A stretch of 64,000 bases of DNA from an uncultured Bacteroidales bacterium (GTDB lineage: Bacteria; Bacteroidota; Bacteroidia; Bacteroidales; FEN-979). The stretch spans positions 1-64,000 of the forward strand of contig CAIWXI010000031.1 of NCBI GenBank assembly GCA_903916595.1, in the 5' to 3' direction. Positions 16,347-24,931 of this stretch are shown here, piece after piece. The notes below the pieces were generated by a model. The model saw only the letters and a list, made by a program, of their open reading frames with translations. It was not told where the DNA came from and made no database searches. The position numbers and the translations under genes are program-made. How positions within the stretch are numbered: position 1 is the stretch's first letter; each line of letters starts with the position of its first letter.

Positions 16347-16536
16347 AATAGTCTTAATAAATTAGACGAAGAGAAAGCTGAAAACTTGCGCTCCGGCAAA
16401 ATTTTGGTGAAATGTTTCATAATGCAAAAGGAATTCATATTCCCCGTATTTATGTCAAATAATTTCATTGCGGTATACTAAAAAAAATCGTAGATTTACG
16501 TATAATTCTCAGGCTAATCCTATTCAAGACATACGT

Positions 16537-17991
16537 ATGAAAATAGTTGTACTTGGTGCAGGAATTTCAGGGCACACTGCTGCCGCATTGCTAAAGAAAA
16601 AACTCGGTCGACAGCATGAAGTGATTGTTGTTTCGCCAAGCGAGTATTATCAATGGATCCCTTCAAATATTTGGGTTGGGGTCGGGAGAATGTCGGTTGA
16701 ACAGGTCAGGTTCAAACTGCCCAGGGTATATGACCGCTGGGGTATTGTTTTCAAACAGGCAAAAGCTGTATCAATACATCCGGAAGGCGATGAAGAAATC
16801 AAATCAGGTTTCGTTTCTGTTGAATATACATCCGAAGGAAATAAAGGCAAAAAAGAGAAGGTTGCATATGATTTCCTGGTTAATGCAACCGGGCCTAAGC
16901 TAAATTTCGAAGCTACACCGGGCCTGGGGCCTGGTAAAAATTCTCTTTCGGTCTGTTCCTGCGATCATGCATCACATACCTGGGATGAGTTGAAGAAAGC
17001 CATCGGCCTGATGAAACAAGGGAAGAAACAGAGATTCCTCATCGGAACCGGTCATCCCAAAGCTACCTGCCAGGGAGCTGCCTTTGAATATGCATTGAAC
17101 CTCGCTTTTGAATTTAAACAACGTAAACTAAGTCATCTGGCCGATATAACCTGGATTTCCAATGAATACGAAGTAGGCGATTTTGGCATGGGAGGGGCTT
17201 TTATCAAAAGGGGAGGATACATCACCTCTACCAAAGTATTTACCGAATCGGTACTTGCCGAAAATAATATCAGCTGGATTAAACGAGCCGGTGTAATAAA
17301 GGTGGAACCCGGGCTTGCTCATTATGAAACACTCGACGGGTCAAGCAATTCCGTTGAATTTGATTTTGCAATGCTCATTCCGGCATTTGCAGGGCAGGGG
17401 ATGAAAGGATATGGCAAAAACGGTGAAGACATTACTTCCAGGCTTTTTGCCGCAAGCGGGTTCATGCTGGTTGATGCTGATTATACTCCTAAACCTTTTG
17501 AAGAATGGAGTGTCAGTGACTGGCCCGAACGTTACCAGAATCCTTCTTATCCGAATATTTATGCAACGGGCATTGCATTTGCCCCCCCGCATTCCATTTC
17601 AAAACCTATGAAAAGTCCCGAAGGGACTGAGATATTCCCCTCACCGCCCCGCACCGGAATGCCTTCAGGAGTTATTGGTAAGATTGTCGCCGAAAACATT
17701 TCAGAGATCATTAAACATGGGGGAACCAATCACAGGCATCTTGCCAATATGGGGCGGATGGGCGCTGCATGCATTGTTTCAGCCGGGTATAGCATGACCC
17801 GGGGACTTGGCGCTACAATGACTGTTTCTCCTATCGTACCCGATTGGGAAAAGTATCCCGACTGGGGCCGCGATATCAACGCAACGGTGGGTGAAATCGG
17901 ACTTGCCGGTCACTGGATCAAAATATTCCTCCATTACATGTTTCTGCATAAGGCCAAAGGATATCCGTTCTGGTGGTTGTTGCCCGAATAA
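16537..17991 (+). CDS. Sulfide:quinone oxidoreductase family protein
   Basis: About 484 residues from the ATG at 16537 (MKIVVLGAGISGHTAAALL, FAD Rossmann motif); the frame extends 23 codons upstream without a conserved region. SQR features are kept: a catalytic-type Cys in HPKATCQGAAFEY, CSCDHASHTW, and a third Cys in AACIVSAGYS. A hydrophobic C-terminus (HWIKIFLHYMFLHKAKGYPFWWLLPE) suits monotopic membrane attachment. It would oxidise sulfide to sulfane sulfur and reduce quinone. Cytochrome bd genes follow on the same strand, giving a sulfide-to-oxygen route. Confidence 0.9.
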   Translation: MKIVVLGAGISGHTAAALLKKKLGRQHEVIVVSPSEYYQWIPSNIWVGVGRMSVEQVRFKLPRVYDRWGIVFKQAKAVSIHPEGDEEIKSGFVSVEYTSEGNKGKKEKVAYDFLVNATGPKLNFEATPGLGPGKNSLSVCSCDHASHTWDELKKAIGLMKQGKKQRFLIGTGHPKATCQGAAFEYALNLAFEFKQRKLSHLADITWISNEYEVGDFGMGGAFIKRGGYITSTKVFTESVLAENNISWIKRAGVIKVEPGLAHYETLDGSSNSVEFDFAMLIPAFAGQGMKGYGKNGEDITSRLFAASGFMLVDADYTPKPFEEWSVSDWPERYQNPSYPNIYATGIAFAPPHSISKPMKSPEGTEIFPSPPRTGMPSGVIGKIVAENISEIIKHGGTNHRHLANMGRMGAACIVSAGYSMTRGLGATMTVSPIVPDWEKYPDWGRDINATVGEIGLAGHWIKIFLHYMFLHKAKGYPFWWLLPE

Positions 17992-18020
17992 CCCATGTTT
18001 ACAAAATTAACTTTATACTG

Positions 18021-18182
18021 ATGAGCGAAAAAAGAATAACAAAGGCGAACAGAGATGAGTTCTATCCTCCCATCCCAACATCCGGAACAAAATTCTGGAG
18101 GTCTAACTTTCTATACCAGATGTTCAAATTTTTCAGGCTGAATCTCAAGATTATGAGAATAGTCGTAAAAGGACATTCGTAA
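18021..18182 (+). CDS. Small basic protein, 53 aa, between SQR and cydA
   Basis: An ATG frame of 53 codons (MSEKRITKANRDEFYPPIP near the start, FFRLNLKIMRIVVKGHS at the end) fills the gap between SQR (29 nt before) and cydA (31 nt after). It is Lys/Arg- and aromatic-rich with no transmembrane helix, and could be an amphipathic membrane-surface peptide. The tight same-strand fit suggests a real gene co-transcribed with the oxidase. I do not recognise a family. Confidence 0.55.
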   Translation: MSEKRITKANRDEFYPPIPTSGTKFWRSNFLYQMFKFFRLNLKIMRIVVKGHS

Positions 18183-18213
18183 ATCTGAATTTACATAATT
18201 CAAAAACTAAACT

Positions 18214-19752
18214 ATGACTCATATTGATTTTTCCCTGGTCGACTGGTCAAGGGCTCAGTTCGCACTTACTGCCTGCTACCACTGGCTTTTCGTCCCTCTT
18301 ACTCTCGGTTTATCGTTCATTCTTGCCTTCATGGAGACCATGTATGTTAAAACGGGTAATGAAGAATGGAAGCGCATTACAAAATTCTGGCAGACCCTCT
18401 TTGGAATCAACTTTGCCATAGGTGTAGCAACCGGACTGATCCTCGAGTTTGAGTTCGGAACCAACTGGTCTAACTATTCATGGTTTGTAGGCGATATTTT
18501 CGGCGCTCCCCTTGCGATCGAAGGTATTATGGCGTTTTTTCTCGAAACAACATTTATTGCAGTGATGTTTTTTGGGTGGAATAAGGTAGGGAAAAAATTT
18601 CACTTGCTGTCGACCTGGCTGGTAGCCATCGGAAGCAACCTCTCGGCCTTATGGATCCTTGTCGCGAACGGCTGGATGCAATTGCCGGTTGGGATGAAAT
18701 TCAACCCCGATACCGCAAGGAATGAGATGGTGGATTTCTGGGCTATCCTTTTTTCACCTGTTGCCATCAATAAGTTCCTGCATACAGTATCTTCAGGATA
18801 TGTGCTTGCTTCTCTTTTTGTTGTAGGCATCAGTTCGTGGTATCTGCTGCAGAAGCGGGATGTTATTCTGGCAAAGCGAAGCATCATCGTGGCTTCAACT
18901 TTCGGTCTGATGGCTTCGGCATTCCTGATGTTCACGGGCGACGGCTCTGCACGGGCTGTAGCTCATCATCAGCCCATGAAATTCGCAGCCATGGAAAATC
19001 TTTACGTGGGTCAGCAGAATGCTCCTTTGGTTGCATTTGGTATTCTGAAAGCCGATCCCTCCACTCCAAATCATAAAAAGATGGATTTCCGCTATCTGGT
19101 TGAGATACCCGATGTGCTTTCGTATATGGCTTTTCTTAATCCAAACGCCTATGTGCCCGGCATCTTTGACCTGGTTCACGGGAATCCGGCTCGTCAAATT
19201 CCCTCATACAATGAACGGATTGCAAAAGGCTTGCTTTCTATCAATTCACTGTCGGCCTATACAACAGCAAAACGGGCCGGAAACGACAGTCTGGCGAAGG
19301 CCTCGCTTCAAACTTTTGAAGCGAATTATAACAATTTCGGCTACGGATATTATGCGAACCGCGACGTGCATGAACTGATCCCGAACATCCCGGTAAGCTT
19401 CTATTCATTCCGGATCATGGTTTTTCTGGGGATGCATTTCTTTGCTTTGTTACTGGTCGTTTTATTCCTTACGGTAAAGAACAGGATCGAAAATAAAAGA
19501 GTCATTCTTTATACCGCACTCTGGACCATCCCCCTGGCCTATATCGCATCCATGCTGGGCTGGATTGTTGCTGAGGTAGGCCGGCAGCCCTGGGTGATCC
19601 AGGATATTTTACCAACAATAGCGGCTGTATCGCAATTGAAAGCCTCTTCGGTTCAATTCACATTCTGGCTGTTTGCTGTTTTCTTTACAGCTTTGCTGAT
19701 TGCCGAGATCGGCATTATGGTAAAACAGATCAAAAAAGGTTTCTCTGCATAG
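18214..19752 (+). CDS. cydA: Cytochrome bd ubiquinol oxidase subunit I
   Basis: A 512-residue multi-spanning protein with CydA hallmarks: N-terminal AQFALTACYHWLFVPLTLG with a heme-ligand His, GVATGLILEFEFGTNWSNYSWFVGDIFG, and AEVGRQPWVIQDILPT near the C-terminus. It holds the three hemes and the quinol site of the oxygen-reducing bd oxidase. The soluble Q-loop (around 19000-19370) does not contain the long E. coli-type insertion in an obvious form. CydB follows 28 nt downstream; no CydX-like peptide is evident after cydB. Confidence 0.97.
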   Translation: MTHIDFSLVDWSRAQFALTACYHWLFVPLTLGLSFILAFMETMYVKTGNEEWKRITKFWQTLFGINFAIGVATGLILEFEFGTNWSNYSWFVGDIFGAPLAIEGIMAFFLETTFIAVMFFGWNKVGKKFHLLSTWLVAIGSNLSALWILVANGWMQLPVGMKFNPDTARNEMVDFWAILFSPVAINKFLHTVSSGYVLASLFVVGISSWYLLQKRDVILAKRSIIVASTFGLMASAFLMFTGDGSARAVAHHQPMKFAAMENLYVGQQNAPLVAFGILKADPSTPNHKKMDFRYLVEIPDVLSYMAFLNPNAYVPGIFDLVHGNPARQIPSYNERIAKGLLSINSLSAYTTAKRAGNDSLAKASLQTFEANYNNFGYGYYANRDVHELIPNIPVSFYSFRIMVFLGMHFFALLLVVLFLTVKNRIENKRVILYTALWTIPLAYIASMLGWIVAEVGRQPWVIQDILPTIAAVSQLKASSVQFTFWLFAVFFTALLIAEIGIMVKQIKKGFSA

Positions 19753-19780
19753 TTTTATTCAGGTCATAAAAAAAGATATC

Positions 19781-20953
19781 ATGTTCGAATCATTATCCCT
19801 GTTAAGCCTTCAGCAATACTGGTGGCTGATAGTTTCCCTACTGGGAGCATTACTGGTTTTCCTGATGTTCGTGCAGGGAGGACAAACACTGATCTATACA
19901 CTTGGAAAAACGGAAGATGAACGAGCCCTGCTTGTCAATCTTCTGGGACGAAAATGGGAGTTGACATTCACCACCCTGGTCACCTTCGGCGGGGCTTTCT
20001 TTGCATCTTTCCCACTGTTCTACTCCACCAGTTTCGGAGGCGCCTACTGGGTGTGGATGGCCATCCTTTTTGCATTCGTAATCCAGGCGGTGTCGTATGA
20101 ATACCGTAGAAGACCGGGTAATTTTTTAGGGCAAGGTACTTTTGAGATTTTCCTGTTCCTGAACGGATTCCTGGGTACGCTTTTGATAGGAACTGCAGTA
20201 GCGACCTTTTTCACAGGCTCGGGGTTTTCTGTAAATAAGATGAACCTTCTGGATCTGACTTCGGGAAACATGCCTGTCATTTCTGAATGGAAGGGCATGG
20301 CTCACGGACTTGAAGCCGCGCTAAATCCCATAAACCTCAGCCTGGGGCTTGCTGTATTCTTCCTTGCCAGGGTACTTGCTATTCTTTATTTCATGAACCG
20401 CCTGGGCCATGCAGCAATTATGGAACGTTTGAAAAAACAGCTTCTTTACAATGCGGTTCCCTTTCTTGTGTTTTTTCTTGCCTTTGCGGGATGGCTTTTG
20501 CTTTCAAAGGGTTTTGCCGTTGATCCTAATACTGGTATTGTAAGTATGGAACCATATAAATACCTCCACAACCTGATCGCTCTTCCTGCAGTAGCAGTGA
20601 TATTTGTGCTTGGTGTTGTCGCGGTATTATTGGGGATATTCCGTTCGCTTACCTGTTTTGAGAAATGTCATACCAAAGGGATATGGCTTAGCGGTACCGG
20701 AACTGTTCTTACCGTTTGGGCACTTTTGATGCTGGCAGGATTAAATCATACTGCTTATTATCCGTCGACCTGGGACCTTCAAAGCTCACTTACCATTGAA
20801 AACAGCTCATCGAGCCATTACACCCTTACTGCCATGAGTTATGTATCGCTTTTAGTCCCATTCGTTCTTGCCTATATCTGGTATGTCTGGAGAGCGATAG
20901 ATAATAAAAAGATCACTACCGAAGAGCTGAAGTCAGAGTCGCACGTGTATTAA
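19781..20953 (+). CDS. cydB: Cytochrome bd ubiquinol oxidase subunit II
   Basis: A 390-residue membrane protein of the CydB family (QQYWWLIVSLLGALLVFLMF, VQGGQTLIYTLGKTEDERALL, KWELTFTTLVTFGGAFFASFP). It pairs with CydA to form the bd oxidase core. It ends 25 nt from the convergent thioredoxin gene with no strong terminator hairpin between them. Confidence 0.95.
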   Translation: MFESLSLLSLQQYWWLIVSLLGALLVFLMFVQGGQTLIYTLGKTEDERALLVNLLGRKWELTFTTLVTFGGAFFASFPLFYSTSFGGAYWVWMAILFAFVIQAVSYEYRRRPGNFLGQGTFEIFLFLNGFLGTLLIGTAVATFFTGSGFSVNKMNLLDLTSGNMPVISEWKGMAHGLEAALNPINLSLGLAVFFLARVLAILYFMNRLGHAAIMERLKKQLLYNAVPFLVFFLAFAGWLLLSKGFAVDPNTGIVSMEPYKYLHNLIALPAVAVIFVLGVVAVLLGIFRSLTCFEKCHTKGIWLSGTGTVLTVWALLMLAGLNHTAYYPSTWDLQSSLTIENSSSSHYTLTAMSYVSLLVPFVLAYIWYVWRAIDNKKITTEELKSESHVY

Positions 20954-20978
20954 TCACTGCTCACCCGGCCTGATCACT

Positions 20979-21404
20979 TTACAGACTGACCCTGCGGTCA
21001 AATTCTTTCAGTAAATAATCTTTGGTTTTAACTCCAACGATCCGCTTGACTTCTTTGCCGTTCTGAAAGAGGATCATTGTAGGGATACTGCGGATCCCGA
21101 ATTTCGCTGCCGTCGCTTTCTGCTCATCTACATTGACTTTTGCGATAGTTACTTTATCACCGGCTTCTTCCGCAACTTCATTCAGAACAGGGATCATCAT
21201 TTTACAGGGCATGCACCACGCAGCCCAGAAATCGACCAGAACCAGGCCGGTTTTGATTTTATTCTGAAAATTCTGATCGGTCAGAACCTTGATTTTATCG
21301 CTTTCCTTGACATCCTTAAGGCTTTTCATCTTTTGCCTGGTATTCAGGATCAGCAGTCCAACAAGACCCGCCAGCGCACCAACTACTATTATTGTTATCC
21401 ACAT
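20979..21404 (-). CDS. Membrane-anchored thioredoxin
   Basis: A 141-residue protein with one N-terminal membrane segment (WITIIVVGALAGLVGLLIL), a short basic linker and a thioredoxin domain with active site WCMPCK. The CMPC dipeptide differs from the CGPC of cytosolic thioredoxin. The positive residues after the helix suggest the domain faces the cytosol, although a signal-anchor pointing outward cannot be excluded. A -7 box lies 22 nt upstream. It sits between the cytochrome bd genes and the sulfur-relay operon, so a role in sulfur or disulfide handling is possible. Confidence 0.9.
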   Translation of the reverse strand: MWITIIVVGALAGLVGLLILNTRQKMKSLKDVKESDKIKVLTDQNFQNKIKTGLVLVDFWAAWCMPCKMMIPVLNEVAEEAGDKVTIAKVNVDEQKATAAKFGIRSIPTMILFQNGKEVKRIVGVKTKDYLLKEFDRRVSL

Positions 21405-21425
21405 ACGTCATCAGATTTTATGCGG

Positions 21426-21433
21426 CAAAGATA
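21426..21433 (-). promoter_or_regulatory. -7 promoter box (TATCTTTG)
   Basis: A TAnnTTTG match on the minus strand 22 nt upstream of the thioredoxin ATG. It suggests that the gene has its own promoter despite lying downstream of the sulfur-relay operon. Confidence 0.6.
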
Positions 21434-21507
21434 GAACAAAAAATCAAATCAGTGATAATAAAGCGATTTAAAAATCCCGATTATCTTCCCATTATGAATT
21501 ATTGTCG

Positions 21508-22668
21508 TTATTTCCTGATGGATGAGATCTCTGTTATTGCATTTACGGCTGCGTCAATATGCTCTTCTGTGTTGAAGGGGCCTATGCTCAACCGGACTGT
21601 ACCATGTATCTTATCAGTTCCAAGCACTTCATGAACGAGTGGAGCACACTGTAGGCCTGTCCTGCAGGCAATATCATAGTCCACGTCAAGCATGGTGCCT
21701 ACGTCACCCGAATCAAAACCTTTGATGTTGAGGCTTAATACCGGATTTTTATTTATGCTGTTTTCGGCGCAATAAGTGGTTACATTATCCAGATTCTGCA
21801 CGCCTTTTCTAAGGCGATCCCAAAGCATGATTTCCCGTTTATGCAGATTTTCGATCCCCTGCTCAAGTATCCATTTCACACCTGCATTCAGCCCGGCAAT
21901 TCCTACGAGATTCAAGGTGCCGCATTCCAGGTGATAAGGGTATTCCTCCAGGTGAGTCCGTTGGGCCGAGCGAACTCCGGTGCCTCCAAAGCGTGTAAGC
22001 TTCACAGGAACACCTTCCATAACATAAGAACCGCCTATGCCGGTTGGCCCCATCAGGCATTTATGCCCGGTAAAGACAAACACGTCAATATTCATTTTTT
22101 TCATGTCTACCCTAATCGCTCCTGCACTCTGGCTTCCATCAACGACAAGGTAAATACCCGCTTCCTTACATATCCTGCCTATTTCTTCAACAGGCTGTAT
22201 GGTCCCGATAACATTTGAACAATGATTGACTACTGCAAATTTTGTATTACTGCGGATGGCTTTCCTGATATCCTCCGGGTCTACGTAACCTTGTGAATCA
22301 AATGATACATGAGTTACTTCAATCCGTTTATCCTGTTCGAGATGGTATAGTGGGCGCAGAACGGAATTATGTTCCAGTTTTGTAGTTACAACATGGTCCC
22401 CTGGTTCGGCCAGACCCTGTATGATCATATTCAGGGAGTCGCTGGCATTATAGCTGAATGTAAGACGGTTGTGGTCTTCCCCGTTGAAGAGCTGAGTGAG
22501 CATTTTGCGGGTAGCAATGATTACTTCTTCCGTTTCAAGAGCTGCATCATAGCCGGAACGTCCCGGATTCACACCATGTTCACGGTAGAAGTCGCACATG
22601 AAAGTATATACTACATCGGGCTTTGGGAAGGTTGTAGCAGAATTGTCGAGATAGATCAGCTTGCTCAT
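21508..22668 (-). CDS. Cysteine desulfurase family protein (class V PLP enzyme)
   Basis: About 386 residues from the ATG at 22668 (MSKLIYLDNSATTFPKP); the longer frame from 22701 would overlap the preceding gene. PLP-fold landmarks are VNHCSNVIGTIQP, the PLP-Lys segment FTGHKCLMGPTGIGG, and the C-terminal Cys loop ACRTGLQCAPL where desulfurases carry the persulfide Cys. This is the NifS-like subgroup annotated as cysteine desulfurase family, releasing sulfur from cysteine as protein persulfide. It ends the operon with DsrC, DsrM-like and DsrK-like genes, 7 nt after the last. Confidence 0.92.
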   Translation of the reverse strand: MSKLIYLDNSATTFPKPDVVYTFMCDFYREHGVNPGRSGYDAALETEEVIIATRKMLTQLFNGEDHNRLTFSYNASDSLNMIIQGLAEPGDHVVTTKLEHNSVLRPLYHLEQDKRIEVTHVSFDSQGYVDPEDIRKAIRSNTKFAVVNHCSNVIGTIQPVEEIGRICKEAGIYLVVDGSQSAGAIRVDMKKMNIDVFVFTGHKCLMGPTGIGGSYVMEGVPVKLTRFGGTGVRSAQRTHLEEYPYHLECGTLNLVGIAGLNAGVKWILEQGIENLHKREIMLWDRLRKGVQNLDNVTTYCAENSINKNPVLSLNIKGFDSGDVGTMLDVDYDIACRTGLQCAPLVHEVLGTDKIHGTVRLSIGPFNTEEHIDAAVNAITEISSIRK

Positions 22669-22675
22669 AGAATAA

Positions 22676-23959
22676 TTATATGATGATGGCATCGGCAACA
22701 AGCTCTGCCATTGTTTTTACCTGTATGTTTAGTTTGAATGAGAAATTTATCTGCGCAATCTGGTCTACGCAGTTGTGGCAGGGAGATACCACGATCTTTG
22801 CCCCGGTTTTCCTGATCTGTTCCGCTTTTATTTCCGCAGTTTTCATGCGACGTTCATTGTATTCGCTCATCGCGAGCTGTCCGCCACCACCACCACAACA
22901 ATAGTTATCGATTCCGTTTGGCGTCATTTCCCTGAAGTCTCCGATAAATTCATTCAGAATATACCTCTGTTCCATGCATACACCTCCGCTTCTTACCAGG
23001 TTACACGGGTCATGCAGGGTAACTGCTTCTTTGAATTTTTCCCTGTCCAGCCTGATCTTCCCCTGCCTGAGATAATCTGCAATGATCTCCACTGAAGTCT
23101 TCACTTTGAACGGGAAAGGTTGTTGAAGGTAGTTTGGCGACTCCCATCTAAGGGCCCTTGAGCCGTGTCCGCATTCGGCCAGGACAAGGGTAGAGCAGCT
23201 TAATTTGTGCATCTCATCCCACAATCTTTTCGCAATCAGGCGTGCCTCATCCAAATTGCCTGAGAAATAAGCATAGTTTGTTATGTCGTACATGTTTGAT
23301 GAAAGAGTCCAGCTTTCGCCGGCGGCGTAAAAGATCTTTGCCATGGCCGATATGGAAAGCGGGAAGAACTTGGGTTCCCTGGGATTTAAGGTATAGAGGA
23401 CATTCCGGCCTTCGGAATCAACCGGGATTTGAGCTTCCCTGGTGTTCAATTCATCGGTGAGTTCATCTTCCATCCATTTCAGGGTATCCACGAATTCCTG
23501 GGTCGGAATTCCCATATTGTTGCCTGTATCAACGGCAGCTTTGACGGTCGACTGCAATGTGGCTGGGACCATCCCCATTTCTGAAAGCATGGTCCGGCCT
23601 GTGTGAACGAGATATGCTATATCAACTCCTATGGAACAATGCATGGTACATCTGCCGCACATGGTGCAGGCCCCGAAAAGCAGGTCCACCATTTCATTTG
23701 CGGTATCTTCATTGAGATCCCTTGCGCTGACCAGTGAAGGCATGTACTTTCCTGCGAATGTATGGTACCTGCGGTAAACCGAAGCAACAAGATCGACTTT
23801 GCGGGCCGGAGTAAAGCGCTCATCACCGGTGGCTTTGAAATAAATACAGCTTTCGGCGCATAATCCGCAATGAACGCAACTGTTCAGGTGAGTGATCAGC
23901 TTTGCACCTCCTCCGTTTTCAAATACCTTAAGCCCTTTGTCAATGACAGCTTGTTCCAT
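22676..23959 (-). CDS. DsrK/HdrD-like Fe-S protein
   Basis: A 427-residue cytosolic protein. Two ferredoxin motifs come first, CVHCGLCAESC (C28, C31, C34, C38) and CTMCGRCTMHC (C98, C101, C104, C108). The C-terminal half has a CCG domain: HDPCNLVRSGG, NYCCGGGGG, SPCHNC, which in DsrK and HdrD binds a catalytic [4Fe-4S] cluster that reduces or oxidises a disulfide; an earlier ECGHGSRALRW is a partial first copy. In sulfate reducers DsrK acts on the DsrC trisulfide with DsrM at the membrane. Here a DsrM-like gene (3 nt upstream) and dsrC accompany it, without DsrJOP. Confidence 0.87.
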   Translation of the reverse strand: MEQAVIDKGLKVFENGGGAKLITHLNSCVHCGLCAESCIYFKATGDERFTPARKVDLVASVYRRYHTFAGKYMPSLVSARDLNEDTANEMVDLLFGACTMCGRCTMHCSIGVDIAYLVHTGRTMLSEMGMVPATLQSTVKAAVDTGNNMGIPTQEFVDTLKWMEDELTDELNTREAQIPVDSEGRNVLYTLNPREPKFFPLSISAMAKIFYAAGESWTLSSNMYDITNYAYFSGNLDEARLIAKRLWDEMHKLSCSTLVLAECGHGSRALRWESPNYLQQPFPFKVKTSVEIIADYLRQGKIRLDREKFKEAVTLHDPCNLVRSGGVCMEQRYILNEFIGDFREMTPNGIDNYCCGGGGGQLAMSEYNERRMKTAEIKAEQIRKTGAKIVVSPCHNCVDQIAQINFSFKLNIQVKTMAELVADAIII

Positions 23960-23962
23960 GGT

Positions 23963-24595
23963 TCAGTTTTTTTGTTTCTTTAAGGGAGGCCATACGCCCC
24001 TCCGCCCATAGAAAAGCCCAAGCTGCCATCTTGCCGCAAAGAAATACAACAGGTGTTTTAATTTTCCGACAGGAATGTATAATAATAGCAGACCTGCAGT
24101 TAAAAACAGCCAGGGAGTGAACATGGTACCAAAAGCCAGTGAAAGAGCCATTATGATCTGAAAAGCAGTAACCAGGATATTTGAGATATAATCATCAGGG
24201 TTTGAAAGTTCTCTAAGTCCTTTCTTTATCATTCTTTTAACCAGAATCCCTAAGCCGCATAAGGCTGACACTAGCATAAAAGAGGCAAGTCCCAACGACA
24301 GGGAAGGGGGGAAGATCACATCCGCCCACAAAATAAAAATCAGAAATACCGAAAGAAACGTCCCAAGGTGATAGATCAATCCGGCTGTATAAGTCGGAAG
24401 ATGCAGGAAGGCTGATTCCTTTTTTACAGGACTCATGGCTAAGGTCAACGAATATTGGATTCCTGCCGCAACACTACCTGATGGAGGCGCCAGGTCAGGC
24501 GGGCTTGCTGATTTGAAAAGAAGTATCAGGTGATAAGAAAGAGTGACCAGACAGAAAAGCAGGGCAAACAGAAAAAACAAGGTATACCAGGTCAT
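23963..24595 (-). CDS. DsrM/NarI-like membrane heme b subunit
   Basis: A 210-residue protein with about five membrane helices. Candidate heme-ligand His residues lie in LSYHLILLF, LIYHLGTFLS and KLKHLLYFF, and the C-terminus (ARWQLGLFYGRRGVWPP) resembles the end of DsrM/HmcE-type subunits. NarI/DsrM proteins exchange electrons between menaquinol and a cytosolic Fe-S partner. It lies between dsrC (12 nt) and the DsrK-like gene (3 nt), which supports a minimal MK complex. Shorter than DsrM (about 330 residues) and close to NarI in size. Confidence 0.78.
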   Translation of the reverse strand: MTWYTLFFLFALLFCLVTLSYHLILLFKSASPPDLAPPSGSVAAGIQYSLTLAMSPVKKESAFLHLPTYTAGLIYHLGTFLSVFLIFILWADVIFPPSLSLGLASFMLVSALCGLGILVKRMIKKGLRELSNPDDYISNILVTAFQIIMALSLAFGTMFTPWLFLTAGLLLLYIPVGKLKHLLYFFAARWQLGLFYGRRGVWPPLKKQKN

Positions 24596-24607
24596 ATATC
24601 GTAAGAC

Positions 24608-24925
24608 TTATACACATCCGTCGGGTTTGGGCAGGCCTGCTATCCGGCATGCACCTCTTGCGGGTCCCAGCGGGAAAAGCTCATAGATCTCACGGAGTTT
24701 AAGTCCGGTTTCCTGGCATAATACCCTGACCATGGGGGCCATTGCTTTTTCCTTCCAGGTTCTGCGGATCAGCTTCACCACAGCCCAATGTTTGTCATTC
24801 ATTTCGGGGATGCCATCAAAGCGGGCGAATAATGTTGCAACGTCTTCATTCCATAATTCCGGTGTGATAAGGAACCCATCACCATCAACTTCAAAAACCT
24901 TTCCTTCAATTTCAAGTGTTGCCAT
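24608..24925 (-). CDS. dsrC: DsrC sulfur carrier with both conserved cysteines
   Basis: A 105-residue DsrC/TusE/DsvC protein (MATLEIEGKVFEVDGDGFL, HWAVVKLIRRTWKE, then FPLGPARGACRIAGLPKPDGCV split by the Cys pair). The flexible C-terminal arm has both CysB (C93) and CysA (C104, penultimate) separated by ten residues. This pair defines true DsrC, which forms an intramolecular trisulfide; TusE has only CysA. Co-encoded DsrK-like and DsrM-like subunits are its known partners in sulfate reducers. No DsrAB sulfite reductase is found in the window. Confidence 0.93.
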   Translation of the reverse strand: MATLEIEGKVFEVDGDGFLITPELWNEDVATLFARFDGIPEMNDKHWAVVKLIRRTWKEKAMAPMVRVLCQETGLKLREIYELFPLGPARGACRIAGLPKPDGCV

Positions 24926-24931
24926 AGTGAA

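Noticed and set aside
16407-16420. Possible Crp/Fnr site GTGAAATGTTTCAT upstream of sqr
   Set aside because: The second half-site is imperfect and the sequence is about 120 nt from the start with no clear promoter box.
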